DNA of 64,000 nt. Origin: Chryseobacterium ginsenosidimutans (GTDB lineage: Bacteria; Bacteroidota; Bacteroidia; Flavobacteriales; Weeksellaceae). Location: assembly GCF_030823405.1 (NCBI RefSeq), contig NZ_JAUSXC010000001.1:3455001-3519000 (forward strand), given 5' to 3'. Below the pieces are notes generated by a model. That model saw nothing but the letters and a program-made list of their open reading frames with translations. It was not told the DNA's origin and did not search any database. The position numbers were made by a program, and so were the translations under genes. Positions 18,431-27,224 of the stretch are shown piece by piece; position 1 is the stretch's first letter; each line of letters starts with the position of its first letter.

Positions 18431-19204
18431 ATGATACTAAAAAACTTAATAGGAACAGCCGCTTTTGTAGCATTAATGTTCATCGTCTCCGCTTTTGTTT
18501 ATAAAAATAAAGCCAAAGAAAACCATCAAAATTCATCTTTCAAAAACAATGGTTTTGCCGTTTTGGAGCTGTTCACTTCTGAAGGTTGTTCGAGTTGTCC
18601 GCCTGCCGATCAGTTGATGGGTGAAATTGAAAAACAATACAAAGATCAACCTGTTTACGTTCTCGCCTATCACGTCGATTATTGGAATAGTTTAGGCTGG
18701 AAAGATAAGTTCAGTAGTGTGGAAAATTCTAAACGCCAACAACAATACAGTCAAATTTTGCGCTCACAGGTTTACACTCCTCAACTGATTGTGAATGGTA
18801 AAAAAGAGTTTGTAGGCTCTGACCGAGATGCAGTGGAAAGTGCGATTCAGACGGCTTTATTTAATTCCAGCAATGCTAAAGTTGATTTATCTGCAAAAGT
18901 TTCGGAGAAAGAAATTAATGTAAACTTCAAAACTGTAGAAAATAATTCACAAAACAAGCTTCTTGTAACTCTTGTCGAAAAAAAGGCATCCACAAATGTT
19001 CAAAAAGGGGAAAACGAAGGTCGCCATTTGATCCATTGGCAGATTGTTCATCAACAAAATCAAATTTCTTTGAAAAATTCTACAGAAGGAACGACGAGTT
19101 TTAAGCTTCCTGAAAATTTCAATATTAATGATTGGGAAATTATTGGAATGATCCAAAATGTAAAAACAGGAGAAATTCTAGGTTCTGCAAAGGCTTCTTT
19201 TTAA
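18431..19204 (+). CDS. DUF1223 thioredoxin-like protein, membrane-anchored or secreted
   Basis: A 257-residue DUF1223 protein. An N-terminal hydrophobic segment (about 5-24) serves as signal or anchor. The thioredoxin-like core has LFTSEGCSSCPPADQL with a CxxC pair at Cys53/Cys56, then AYHVDYWNSLGWKDKF, YTPQLIVNG with the cis-Pro of the fold, and a beta-rich C-terminal domain. The reaction is unknown, though the CxxC makes thiol-disulfide chemistry plausible outside the cytoplasm. Its promoter matches that of the haem-protein gene. Confidence 0.88.
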   Translation: MILKNLIGTAAFVALMFIVSAFVYKNKAKENHQNSSFKNNGFAVLELFTSEGCSSCPPADQLMGEIEKQYKDQPVYVLAYHVDYWNSLGWKDKFSSVENSKRQQQYSQILRSQVYTPQLIVNGKKEFVGSDRDAVESAIQTALFNSSNAKVDLSAKVSEKEINVNFKTVENNSQNKLLVTLVEKKASTNVQKGENEGRHLIHWQIVHQQNQISLKNSTEGTTSFKLPENFNINDWEIIGMIQNVKTGEILGSAKASF

Positions 19205-19251
19205 AATTAATATTCAAAATAAAAAATAGTAACAACTTAAAACAATAAAAA

Positions 19252-19644
19252 ATGAAAACAAAAACAACAAAAATCATCTATTGGTCAGGTGCAATTTTTA
19301 TGTCATTATGGTTTGGAGCAAGCGGCTTCTTTGAACTGACAAAAAATCCTGTAGTTTGGGACATCACCTTGCAATTAGGCTATCCATCGCATTTCATCTA
19401 CATTTTAGGAGTATTTAAACTAGCCGGAATTCTGGTTTTATTACTTCCAAACAGATTATTAAGATTGAAAGAATGGGTTTTCGCAGGAATGTTTTTTGAC
19501 ATCACTTTTGCATTCTTTTCAAAAATTGCTGTGCTTGGTTTTCCATCAACGATCGATGCCATTGTAGCATTTACGGTACTTTCAGTAACTTATTTTATGT
19601 TCAGAAAATTATACACGCCAAAACCGATTTTTGGAGAAGCTTAA
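19252..19644 (+). CDS. DoxX-like membrane protein
   Basis: A 130-residue four-helix membrane protein of the DoxX-like superfamily (WSGAIFMSLWFGASGFFELT, GYPSHFIYILGVFKLAGILVLL, PSTIDAIVAF). It starts 47 bp after the DUF1223 stop with no intervening terminator, so it probably belongs to the LytTR-controlled transcript. DoxX relatives have been linked to membrane redox processes; the role here is inferred from context only. Confidence 0.82.
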   Translation: MKTKTTKIIYWSGAIFMSLWFGASGFFELTKNPVVWDITLQLGYPSHFIYILGVFKLAGILVLLLPNRLLRLKEWVFAGMFFDITFAFFSKIAVLGFPSTIDAIVAFTVLSVTYFMFRKLYTPKPIFGEA

Positions 19645-19711
19645 TTTAAAGTAAAAATTGAATAGATCCGTCTTTAATATAACAACAATCAACTTTTCAG
19701 ACTTATGTTAA

Positions 19712-19743
19712 AATAAATCCTCCCAGAAATGAGAGGATTTATT
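19712..19743. terminator. Stem-loop after the DoxX gene
   Basis: AATAAATCCTC pairs perfectly with GAGGATTTATT around a 10-nt loop. It lies between convergent genes and may serve both strands; T tracts are weak. Confidence 0.55.
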
Positions 19744-19788
19744 GTTGAAAATTATGATTAGAAAATATAAATAAAATTTTAAAACGAT

Positions 19789-20979
19789 TTAAGCATGAGC
19801 TTTTCTCAATTTAATCATACTTAAAACCAATAATCCCAAAATCCCCAGTACAAAATATCCTTCTGCAACCTGCAATTGAATCTGAGGCCGTATGATTGCT
19901 ACAATCCCATAACTGATTGCTGATGTAATAATGAAAGCAATTCCACCCGTCAAACCGCCTGCAATCCCCGCAGAATTGGGAAATCTTCCGATACAGTAAG
20001 AGAAATAATTATTAAAAATAAATCCTGCTGTAACATGTATTGCAAATGCAAAAGCAACCAAACTGTAAATGTTATTTGAAAAATAGGAAGCAAAAAACAT
20101 TAAAATGATTAAAAGTATTTGGACAAAGTTAGCGTAACGAATTTTCGGCAAAAAGGCTTTATTGATTAAAGCTTTTCCTAAAAATCCACCCGTCATCCAT
20201 GCAAAACCGAGAATTAATGAAACATAACCTGCAACCACTTCAGAATAGCCCATTTTATGTTCAATAATGAAAGAACCGCACAAATTGAAAAACATAATCA
20301 TTGAATAACTCAATCCGCACATTACCATTCCATAGAAGAAATCTTTCGCCTTAAACATAGAATTATACTCTTTCAACAAAAATTCCAGATGAAAAGGATT
20401 CCGTTTTTTCAGTGTTTCTCCTGAAAATATAAACTCTAATATCAAAAGTAATAAGCTATATCCTGCCAAGACATAAAAATTCGACTGCCATCCAAAACTT
20501 TTCTGCAAATATCCCCCAATAAAAGGTGCAATGATAGGGCCAACAGACCAAACGATCGTCATAATACTGAGATAATGTTTCCGCGCTTCACCTTCATAAA
20601 CATCTACAAAAAATGCCCGTTTCGAAACGACTGCAAATCCGGATAAAATACCTTGTAATACCCTCATAGCATAGATTACAAAAATATTCTGAGTAGTTGC
20701 TGTAATCAAAAATGAAACAATAAATAAAGCTAACGAAATCATTGAAACTTTATACCTTCCAAATGAATCAACAATACTTCCTGCAAAAAACTGAGTGAGC
20801 CCATAACTGATTAAAAATATCGATAAAGTAAGCTGAATATTGCTTTCCGGCTGATGAAGTTCTGTTGCCATACTCGGCATTGAAGGCAGATAAATATCCG
20901 TTGCTAAGCCCGACATCGGAATTACAGCAAATGCTAAAATTGTAGCAATAGCTTTATTTTTTTCTTTGAGTGTTATCAT
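19789..20979 (-). CDS. Bcr/CflA-family MFS drug efflux transporter
   Basis: A 396-residue major-facilitator antiporter with 12 predicted helices. The family signature near the start (GLATDIYLPSMPSMATELH) matches Bcr/CflA drug:proton antiporters, followed by loop 2-3 DSFGRYKVSM and AMRVLQGILSGFAVV. Substrates of this family include bicyclomycin, chloramphenicol and sulfonamides, but specificity cannot be read here. It lies downstream of the aldo-keto reductase on the same strand with a hairpin between them. Confidence 0.93.
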   Translation of the reverse strand: MITLKEKNKAIATILAFAVIPMSGLATDIYLPSMPSMATELHQPESNIQLTLSIFLISYGLTQFFAGSIVDSFGRYKVSMISLALFIVSFLITATTQNIFVIYAMRVLQGILSGFAVVSKRAFFVDVYEGEARKHYLSIMTIVWSVGPIIAPFIGGYLQKSFGWQSNFYVLAGYSLLLLILEFIFSGETLKKRNPFHLEFLLKEYNSMFKAKDFFYGMVMCGLSYSMIMFFNLCGSFIIEHKMGYSEVVAGYVSLILGFAWMTGGFLGKALINKAFLPKIRYANFVQILLIILMFFASYFSNNIYSLVAFAFAIHVTAGFIFNNYFSYCIGRFPNSAGIAGGLTGGIAFIITSAISYGIVAIIRPQIQLQVAEGYFVLGILGLLVLSMIKLRKAHA

Positions 20980-21000
20980 CCATTAAAATCTTTTCATTAA

Positions 21001-21035
21001 AATTCAGATTTTTAAAAAAATTAGAAATCTGAATT
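21001..21035 (-). terminator. Terminator after the aldo-keto reductase gene
   Basis: AATTCAGATTT pairs perfectly with AAATCTGAATT across a 13-nt loop. On the minus strand it is followed by TTAATG-type A/T sequence and lies 12 bp past the reductase stop. Confidence 0.6.
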
Positions 21036-21046
21036 CTTATAATCGT

Positions 21047-22048
21047 TTAGTTATTTACTAATTTCATAGAGCCTTCACTGTATCTTTCTCCAATATTTGG
21101 ATATTTTTTCAAGATAGCATCGATGGTTTCCAAATCAGATTGTGAAAGTTCAATATTGGTTGCAGCAATATTTTCTTCTAGATATTTAATACGTTTTGTT
21201 CCCGGAATCGGGATAATGTCTTCTCCCTGATTCAATACCCAGGCAAGAGCCAACTGAGTTCCTTTTACTCCTTTAGATTGAGCAAATTCATTGATTTCTT
21301 TTGCTAAATTCCTGTTATTTTCAAGATATTCTTCCTGATAACGAGGCAGAGATTTTCTGAAATCTTCATCTGTAAAATTCTGTACCTCATTAATATTGGA
21401 GAAAAGCCCTCTTGCTAAAGGAGAATACGGAACTAAACTAATTCCCAACTCTCTGATTGTAGGTAAAATTTCTTTTTCCACATCTTTTGTCAGCAATGAA
21501 TATTCTGACTGTAAAGCTGCAATCGGGTGAATTTTATTTGCTTTTCTGATAGATTCTGCAGACGCTTCTGATAAGCCTAAATATCTCACTTTTCCGGCTT
21601 TTACTAAATCCGCCATCGCTCCAACCGTTTCCTCAACAGGAATATTAGGGTCGATTCTGTGAGCATAATAAAGATCTATTTCATCAATTTTTAATCTTTG
21701 AAGACTTAAATCTACAGCCTGTTTTATCCATTCCGGTGAACCGTCAAAATAAGTTCCGGGAGCTCCACTATGGCTTGCTTTTCCGTCTTTAAACCTGAAT
21801 CCGAATTTTGTAGCTATAAAAATTTTGTCACGGTTCGGAACCAAAACTTTTGAAATCAGCTTTTCATTTTCTCCGTTTGCATACATATCTGCCGTATCCC
21901 AAAGGTTCACTCCTAAATCCAAAGCTTTATGCAAAGTATTGATACTTTCTTGTTCGTCGGTCGGGCCATACGCAAAACTCATTCCCATACACCCCAAACC
22001 GATAGCAGATAACTGCTCATTTGTATTTCCTAATTTTCTAAATTTCAT
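21047..22048 (-). CDS. Aldo/keto reductase
   Basis: A 333-residue NADPH-dependent (beta/alpha)8 reductase of the AKR13/YajO-like group. The catalytic tetrad is visible: Asp in LWDTADMYANG, Tyr in the same loop, Lys in IATKFGFR and His in IDLYYAHRID. IPIPGTKR, near the C-terminus, contacts the cofactor phosphate. The ATG at 22048 (MKFRKLGNT) gives the family start; a TTG ten codons upstream is unlikely. It sits directly downstream of the AraC gene, with an AraC-type operator between them. Confidence 0.94.
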   Translation of the reverse strand: MKFRKLGNTNEQLSAIGLGCMGMSFAYGPTDEQESINTLHKALDLGVNLWDTADMYANGENEKLISKVLVPNRDKIFIATKFGFRFKDGKASHSGAPGTYFDGSPEWIKQAVDLSLQRLKIDEIDLYYAHRIDPNIPVEETVGAMADLVKAGKVRYLGLSEASAESIRKANKIHPIAALQSEYSLLTKDVEKEILPTIRELGISLVPYSPLARGLFSNINEVQNFTDEDFRKSLPRYQEEYLENNRNLAKEINEFAQSKGVKGTQLALAWVLNQGEDIIPIPGTKRIKYLEENIAATNIELSQSDLETIDAILKKYPNIGERYSEGSMKLVNN

Positions 22049-22075
22049 GATAACTGTGATTTTAAATTTATAAGA

Positions 22076-22083
22076 CAAAATTA
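22076..22083 (-). promoter_or_regulatory. Candidate -7 element for the aldo-keto reductase gene
   Basis: TAATTTTG on the minus strand fits TAnnTTTG, 27 bp before the ATG at 22048. The two GTTTGAATT repeats lie 30-60 bp upstream, in an activator position. Confidence 0.45.
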
Positions 22084-22111
22084 TAACAGAAACTCGTCGA
22101 TCGTAATATAG

Positions 22112-22141
22112 AATTCAAACGAAGAATTATAAAATTCAAAC
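22112..22141 (-). promoter_or_regulatory. Candidate AraC operator upstream of the aldo-keto reductase
   Basis: Two GTTTGAATT copies on the minus strand are spaced exactly 21 bp. The distal one extends to GTTTGAATTTTATAATT (22125-22141), identical over 17 bp to the sequence at 23049-23065 before the AraC gene. Confidence 0.55.
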
Positions 22142-23041
22142 AACAGTACTTCTTACTGTATTGGGCGTTATTCCTGTTTGTTTTTTAAAATAATTGGTAA
22201 AATAAGCAGGCTCTTCAAAGCCTAATCCGTAGGCAATTTCTGAGATATTCCAATCAGTATGTTTCAATAACGCATTTGCTTCCTGAATGATTCTCGACGT
22301 AATCTGCTGACTTGTTGTTCTTCCCGTGATCTCTTTCACAGAACGGTTCAGCGAGTTTACATGAATGGATAAACTTTCTGCATAATCAACCGGGCTTTTC
22401 AATCTTAAGAAGCTTTCCGGGCTGTCGATCGGGAATTGTCTTTCCAATAATTCCATGAATAAAGAGGCTACCCTTTGTGAAGCGTTCTGATACGGTTCAA
22501 AATTTTCTGCGGGATGCATTTTCATCGTTTCATGGATCAGAAGGTGAAGATAAGCTCTAAGCATATCGTATTTATGCAGATAATCCGATTGAATTTCGGT
22601 CATCATTTTATTAAAAATATCCGCTACAGTTTTCTGTTGCTGCTCATCAATAAAGAAAATCGGAGTTCCGCCAACCTTAAAAAGCTGTGAATCCTGCAGT
22701 GTTCCCAATCGGTTTCCATCATACAAAAAATGATCTGTAAAAAGGCAGAAAAAACCCTTCTGATGGCCGTCTTCAGCTTCCCAGGAATATGGAATTACGG
22801 GGTTTGAAAACAATAAAGCCGGTTTATCTACATAAATCCATTTATCAGCATAATGAAGTTTACCTTTTCCTATAATTAATGAAATTTTATAGTAATCCCT
22901 TCTGCTGTACGGTGTAATAGATGAACAATTTTCGCGCGAAAATACATTAAAATGCCCAACTCCGGGAGTTTTAATACATTGTAGCCCTTTATTTTCTGCA
23001 TTACGCTCATAAAAGCCTTTTACTGTTTCTCTAGATTCCAT
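22136..23041 (-). CDS. AraC-family transcriptional regulator
   Basis: A 301-residue AraC/XylS regulator with an N-terminal cupin-like effector domain (about 30-180) and two C-terminal helix-turn-helix motifs (about 205-300). The second HTH region reads AYGLGFEEPAYFTNYFKKQTG followed by ITPNTVR. The effector is unknown. Its position upstream of the aldo-keto reductase and MFS pump, plus the duplicated operator, make those genes the likely targets. The stop codon lies inside the target operator region. Confidence 0.93.
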   Translation of the reverse strand: MESRETVKGFYERNAENKGLQCIKTPGVGHFNVFSRENCSSITPYSRRDYYKISLIIGKGKLHYADKWIYVDKPALLFSNPVIPYSWEAEDGHQKGFFCLFTDHFLYDGNRLGTLQDSQLFKVGGTPIFFIDEQQQKTVADIFNKMMTEIQSDYLHKYDMLRAYLHLLIHETMKMHPAENFEPYQNASQRVASLFMELLERQFPIDSPESFLRLKSPVDYAESLSIHVNSLNRSVKEITGRTTSQQITSRIIQEANALLKHTDWNISEIAYGLGFEEPAYFTNYFKKQTGITPNTVRSTVV

Positions 23042-23045
23042 TGTT

Positions 23046-23065
23046 CAAAATTATAAAATTCAAAC
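23046..23065 (-). promoter_or_regulatory. Candidate AraC autoregulatory site overlapping its own promoter
   Basis: The 17-mer GTTTGAATTTTATAATT recurs at 23049-23065. It overlaps a TAATTTTG -7 element (23046-23053) that ends 4 bp before the ATG at 23041. Binding here would block transcription, suggesting autorepression and a near-leaderless mRNA. Confidence 0.5.
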
Positions 23066-23153
23066 AGAATTTGAATTATAAAATAATTACAATTGATAAA
23101 ATGATTTGAGAGCTGTGGCTAATTTTTCACTTCGTTTCTATTCTGTTTCTAAA

Positions 23154-23263
23154 TTAGCCCCGATAGAAACGGTTACCCCGCAACTGGCATTGGAGAGTTG
23201 AAGGGTTTAAGGTTGGAGAGCGTTGGCGTGAGGAGTATGAGTGGATAGCGGGAAATAGCTCCT
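23154..23263. repeat. Dispersed intergenic repeat, copy 1
   Basis: About 110 bp bounded by TTAGCCCCGAT at the left and AGCGGGAAATAGCTCCT at the right. A second copy with the same ends lies at 27225-27338 (right end AGCGGGATTAAGCTCCT) but with an unrelated interior. No gene is visible in the 23042-23398 spacer, and its remaining sequence is A/T-rich. Confidence 0.6.
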
Positions 23264-23398
23264 GAAATTATTAATGATGAATAATTGTGAATTTCTCCTT
23301 CGTCGAAATGATAGCTGGAGTATTTTTTTTCAGGAAATTAATTTATAAAACGACAAAACCACTCTTACGAATGGCTTTGTTTATTTTGGAACCGAGTT

Positions 23399-23800
23399 TT
23401 ATTGGTAGATAACTACATCATCTTTTTTAATCTGATAGCGCGTTTTTTTGTAAGGAACTAAGACATAGTTTTCTTTAATATGGCTTCCGCTTTTCCAAAG
23501 TTTACTTTTGCCCTGTTTTGTAAGAATGATGCTTTTTGCAGCTCCATCCGGAATAAAAATTTCAGCTTTTTTCATGTCTTTGCTAAAAATAACTACCGTC
23601 ATTGTAGTATAGCTTTTATCCGAGCTTACTTCGTTCAATTTGATTTTTTGTTCGAAAACTCTTACACAATCATTCTTAATTTGTGAGTAAGTATACCCTG
23701 CAGAACCAATGCAGCCGTGAACATCTCTATCGCCACCCACTTTTTGTGCAAAAGCTAAGGAACCAAACAGCATTGCAGTGAATAAAATTGCTTTTTTCAT
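23399..23800 (-). CDS. Secreted hypothetical protein with conserved two-Cys domain
   Basis: A 133-residue protein with a clear signal peptide (MKKAILFTAMLFGSLAFAQ). The mature N-terminus DVHGCIGSAGYTYSQIKNDC followed by VRVFE is a recurring Bacteroidota motif in which the two cysteines are spaced for a disulfide. The remainder is beta-rich and Lys-rich (KSKLWKSGSHIKENYVLVPY). It is probably periplasmic or exported; I assign no function. It is a single gene, flanked by repeat copy 1 and the bglX terminator. Confidence 0.75.
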   Translation of the reverse strand: MKKAILFTAMLFGSLAFAQKVGGDRDVHGCIGSAGYTYSQIKNDCVRVFEQKIKLNEVSSDKSYTTMTVVIFSKDMKKAEIFIPDGAAKSIILTKQGKSKLWKSGSHIKENYVLVPYKKTRYQIKKDDVVIYQ

Positions 23801-23873
23801 ATTTTAATTTTTAATGTTTTCAATTTGGTAAAGTATGCCAAATATGGTATCAGTTAATTTGATTCTAAGATAC

Positions 23874-23900
23874 AAAAAAGCCACTCATTTTAAGTGGCTT
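23874..23900 (-). terminator. Rho-independent terminator of the GH3 gene
   Basis: On the minus strand AAGCCACT pairs with AGTGGCTT around a 7-nt loop and is followed by TTTTT, a few bp past the GH3 stop. Confidence 0.85.
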
Positions 23901-23906
23901 ATAAAT

Positions 23907-26234
23907 TTATTTTGTCCAGTTGATTTTTGAATGTTTTACGTCTTCAGAGTTTGTACCGATCATGATATCAAATTCTCCGGACTCCCAATCATACTTCAAA
24001 TCTCCGTTGTAGAATTTCAGATTTTCCGGAGTAATATCGAAAGTAACCTTTTTAGATTCTCCTTTTTTCAACATCACTTTTTGGAATCCTTTCAACTCTT
24101 TTACAGGTCTTGTGATGCTTCCAACCATGTCTCTAATATATAACTGAACTACCTCAGCGCCATCATAATTACCAGAGTTGGTTACTGTTACAGAAGCCTG
24201 AATGGACTGATTTCCTTTTGGACTTGCATTAGAAACCGTCACATCAGAATAGTTAAATTTCGTATAACTCAACCCATAACCGAACGGATAAAGAGGCGTA
24301 TTACACTCATCCATATAATTGGAACGAAATCTCTGGTATTCACATTTATCAACCAATTTCTGGTCTAAAGGACGACCTGTATTTTTAGCATTATAATAAA
24401 TCGGAACTTGCCCTAAACTTCTCGGGAACGTCATTGGTAATTTGCCTGAAGGATTTACTTTTCCGAAAAGTACGTCAGAAATAGCATTTCCGGCTTCTGA
24501 ACCAGCGAACCAAACATTAAGAATTGCATCAGGCGTATCTTTTACATTCGTTAAAGCTAAAGGACGACCCGTGAAAAGTACCATTGCGATTGGTTTTCCT
24601 GTCTTTTTTAATTCGTTTAATAAATCAACCTGCGATTGCGGAATCGTAATCTCCGTTCTTGAAGAAGATTCGCCACTCATTTCCGCAGATTCGCCGATCG
24701 CTAAGACAATAACGTCTGCTTTGTTGGCAATGTCAACCGCTTCTTTCAATAAGGCTTCTTTTGAACGGTTGTCTCTGTCAGTTTTTTTACCGTGAGCTGC
24801 GTAAATATCTTCTAATTTCGCATCATAATCGATGTTGGCACCTTTAGCAGAAAGAAATTTCACTTCTTTTCCAAAATTTTCCTGCAAACCCTGCATTAAA
24901 TTAACCGCTTTGTCATGTTGGGCGGCAACACTCCAGGTTCCTGCCATGTTTAATGAATTGTTCACCAATGGACCGATTACCGCAACCGTTCCTGATTTTT
25001 TCAAAGGAAGAATCTGGTTGTCATTTTTCATTAAAACCATTGACTGAGCTGCAGCATTTCTTGCAATATTTCTATTTTCCATGCTGTAAACTTCTTTTGA
25101 CGCCAATTTTGCATCTCCATATTTGTAAGGATCTGTAAATAATCCTAAATCATATTTTGCTTCCAAAATTCTTTTTGCTGCCAAGTCGATCTCAGCCTGA
25201 GTGACTTTGCCTTCTGATAAAGATTTTTTTAAAGTAGTTAAAAAACCTTCACCCACCATATCCATATCGATACCTGCTTTTAAAGCTAAAGCCGAAACCT
25301 GCTGAAGATCTCCCATTCCGTGGTCAACCATTTCGTTGATTCCCGTGTAATCTGTTACTACAAAACCTTTGAAGTTCCATTTGTTCCTTAAAACTTCGGT
25401 TTGCAACCATCTGTTTCCTGTTGCAGGAACTCCGTCAACTTCATTGAAAGAAGCCATCACAGAAGCTACGCCCGCATCAACAGCCGCTTTGTAAGGTGGA
25501 AAATATTCATTGAACATTCTCACGTGACTCATGTCAACGGTATTGTAATCTCTTCCTGCTTCACCTGCTCCGTACAATGCAAAATGTTTAACACAAGCTA
25601 AAATTGTATTGCTCAAAGACAAATCTTTTCCCTGATAACCATACACCATGTTTTTAGCAATTTCACTTCCTAAATAAGGATCTTCACCGGAACCTTCGGA
25701 AACCCTTCCCCATCTTGGCTCACGGGAAATATCAACCATTGGCGAGTACGTCCAGTTGATCCCGTCAGAAGAAGCTTCTTTAGCAGCAACTCTTGCAGAC
25801 TGCTGAACCAAATTCATATCCCAAGAAGCCGCTAAACCTAGTGGAATCGGAAAAGTTGTTTCATAACCGTGGATCACGTCCATCCCGAAAATCAAAGGAA
25901 TTTTCAGACGGCTGTTTTCAACAGCAACTTTTTGAACGGCTCTGATTTTATCTGCACCTTTTATATTGAATAGTCCGCCAACTAACCCTTGTTCGACTTT
26001 TTTTCCGATGTCTGAACTTTTAGCCAAACCTGTAGTAAAATCTCCTGAACTTGGTAAATTCAGCTGCCCGATTTTTTCATCTAAAGTCATTTTCGACAAA
26101 AGATTATCTACAAAAGCTTTCTTTTTAGCCTGATATTGAGCCGTCTGATAAGACTGAACGGGTTTCGTTACCATTTCCTGCGCCGAAAACATCGGAGCCA
26201 GGGCTAAAGTTGCGATTACAATTAACTTTTTCAT
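23907..26234 (-). CDS. bglX: Periplasmic beta-glucosidase, glycoside hydrolase family 3
   Basis: A 775-residue GH3 enzyme that removes terminal beta-glucose. A signal peptide (MKKLIVIATLALAPMFSAQ) directs it to the periplasm. The GH3 N-terminal barrel contains GMDVIHGYETTFPIPLGLAA, REPRWGRVSEGSGEDPYLG and the nucleophile Asp295 in KGFVVTDYTGINE. The GH3 C domain (about 400-640) has ESAEMSGESSSRTEITIP, whose Glu residues are acid/base candidates, and a fibronectin-III-like domain closes the protein. It is the last gene of the polysaccharide locus. GH3 enzymes beside GH144 proteins act on sophorose-type beta-1,2-glucooligosaccharides in other Bacteroidota, a plausible role here. Confidence 0.94.
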   Translation of the reverse strand: MKKLIVIATLALAPMFSAQEMVTKPVQSYQTAQYQAKKKAFVDNLLSKMTLDEKIGQLNLPSSGDFTTGLAKSSDIGKKVEQGLVGGLFNIKGADKIRAVQKVAVENSRLKIPLIFGMDVIHGYETTFPIPLGLAASWDMNLVQQSARVAAKEASSDGINWTYSPMVDISREPRWGRVSEGSGEDPYLGSEIAKNMVYGYQGKDLSLSNTILACVKHFALYGAGEAGRDYNTVDMSHVRMFNEYFPPYKAAVDAGVASVMASFNEVDGVPATGNRWLQTEVLRNKWNFKGFVVTDYTGINEMVDHGMGDLQQVSALALKAGIDMDMVGEGFLTTLKKSLSEGKVTQAEIDLAAKRILEAKYDLGLFTDPYKYGDAKLASKEVYSMENRNIARNAAAQSMVLMKNDNQILPLKKSGTVAVIGPLVNNSLNMAGTWSVAAQHDKAVNLMQGLQENFGKEVKFLSAKGANIDYDAKLEDIYAAHGKKTDRDNRSKEALLKEAVDIANKADVIVLAIGESAEMSGESSSRTEITIPQSQVDLLNELKKTGKPIAMVLFTGRPLALTNVKDTPDAILNVWFAGSEAGNAISDVLFGKVNPSGKLPMTFPRSLGQVPIYYNAKNTGRPLDQKLVDKCEYQRFRSNYMDECNTPLYPFGYGLSYTKFNYSDVTVSNASPKGNQSIQASVTVTNSGNYDGAEVVQLYIRDMVGSITRPVKELKGFQKVMLKKGESKKVTFDITPENLKFYNGDLKYDWESGEFDIMIGTNSEDVKHSKINWTK

Positions 26235-26393
26235 AAATCTATCTTCTTTAATTATAGTTTCTTTTTGTTTAATTTTTTAATAATAATTGTGTCTTAAACG
26301 CAAAATTAGCTAAGTTTTCTTTAAAAATATTGTGAATATTTTTCGTTCACAAAGGCATTTCACTTAGCCAAGATCACAGATTTTTCATCATTA

Positions 26394-27104
26394 TTATTTA
26401 ACTATTTTTCTTTTTGACAACATCCATTCATATAATTTAGGATTTGAATAGGTAGAATCCCAAGAATTATGGTTGTCATTCGGGAAAATTGTCAGTTCTG
26501 CAGTTGGATTGATCGGGTGTAGTTTTTGGTAAAAATTAAAAGCATTTTCGGGTAAAACAACGTCGTCCATTCCGCCTTGAAAAATCTTTATATTTAAATC
26601 TTTATACTGATCGATATTATCTTCCATTACCCTATCTGTTGGTGCACAAACTGACACTACGGCTGCAAACATTTCAGGATGTTCCATTGCGAGTTTTAAC
26701 GTTCCCCAACCGCCCATTGAAAGCCCGGTAAGGTAAATTCTGGAAACATCAATTTTATATTTTGACTGAATTTCTTTAATCAAATTGTAAACTGTTTCCG
26801 TATCCCACCACATATTTTCAGGACATTGAGGTGCCAGAATCGCAATAGGTTCTTTAATTAGATTTTTGTAAGTAAAAGGACTGTGAGCCTTCACTATTTC
26901 CAAATTAGTGCCTCTTTCACCTGAACCGTGGAGAAATATAATCAGAGGAACATTTCCTTTGGCATTTTGAGGATAATCTAAGATGTAGGAGATTTTTTCC
27001 TGTCTTTTAACTTCTTTGTTTAGTTCTCCTTTGATTTCCTGTGCATTTAGGCTTAAAGAAAATGGAAGAGCTAGAAATGGTATATATTTGAATTTAAATT
27101 TCAT
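26394..27104 (-). CDS. Secreted alpha/beta hydrolase, prolyl-oligopeptidase/esterase type
   Basis: A 236-residue exported hydrolase. The ATG at 27104 gives a signal peptide (MKFKFKYIPFLALPFSLSLNAQ); an in-frame TTG ten codons earlier does not. LIIFLHGSGERG forms the oxyanion hole, GLSMGGWGTLKLA carries the nucleophile Ser, and NDNHNSWDSTY the catalytic His. This family includes carbohydrate esterases and PHB-depolymerase-like enzymes. Its place between the GH144-like and GH3 genes suggests it removes acyl substituents from the glycan. Confidence 0.87.
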   Translation of the reverse strand: MKFKFKYIPFLALPFSLSLNAQEIKGELNKEVKRQEKISYILDYPQNAKGNVPLIIFLHGSGERGTNLEIVKAHSPFTYKNLIKEPIAILAPQCPENMWWDTETVYNLIKEIQSKYKIDVSRIYLTGLSMGGWGTLKLAMEHPEMFAAVVSVCAPTDRVMEDNIDQYKDLNIKIFQGGMDDVVLPENAFNFYQKLHPINPTAELTIFPNDNHNSWDSTYSNPKLYEWMLSKRKIVK

Positions 27105-27224
27105 TATGGAATTTTTAAGTTTGGTTAAAGCCAATTTAATTAATTCTTTTTATTTAAACGGGTAAAAACCGTTCTATTGATTATTTTTGACTCCTTGACA
27201 AGGCTTTATTTTGTTAAGCATTAT

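Noticed and set aside
24442..24795. Plus-strand open frame of 117 codons inside the GH3 gene
   Set aside because: Shadow of the GH3 reading frame; no start context, promoter or homology-like motif.
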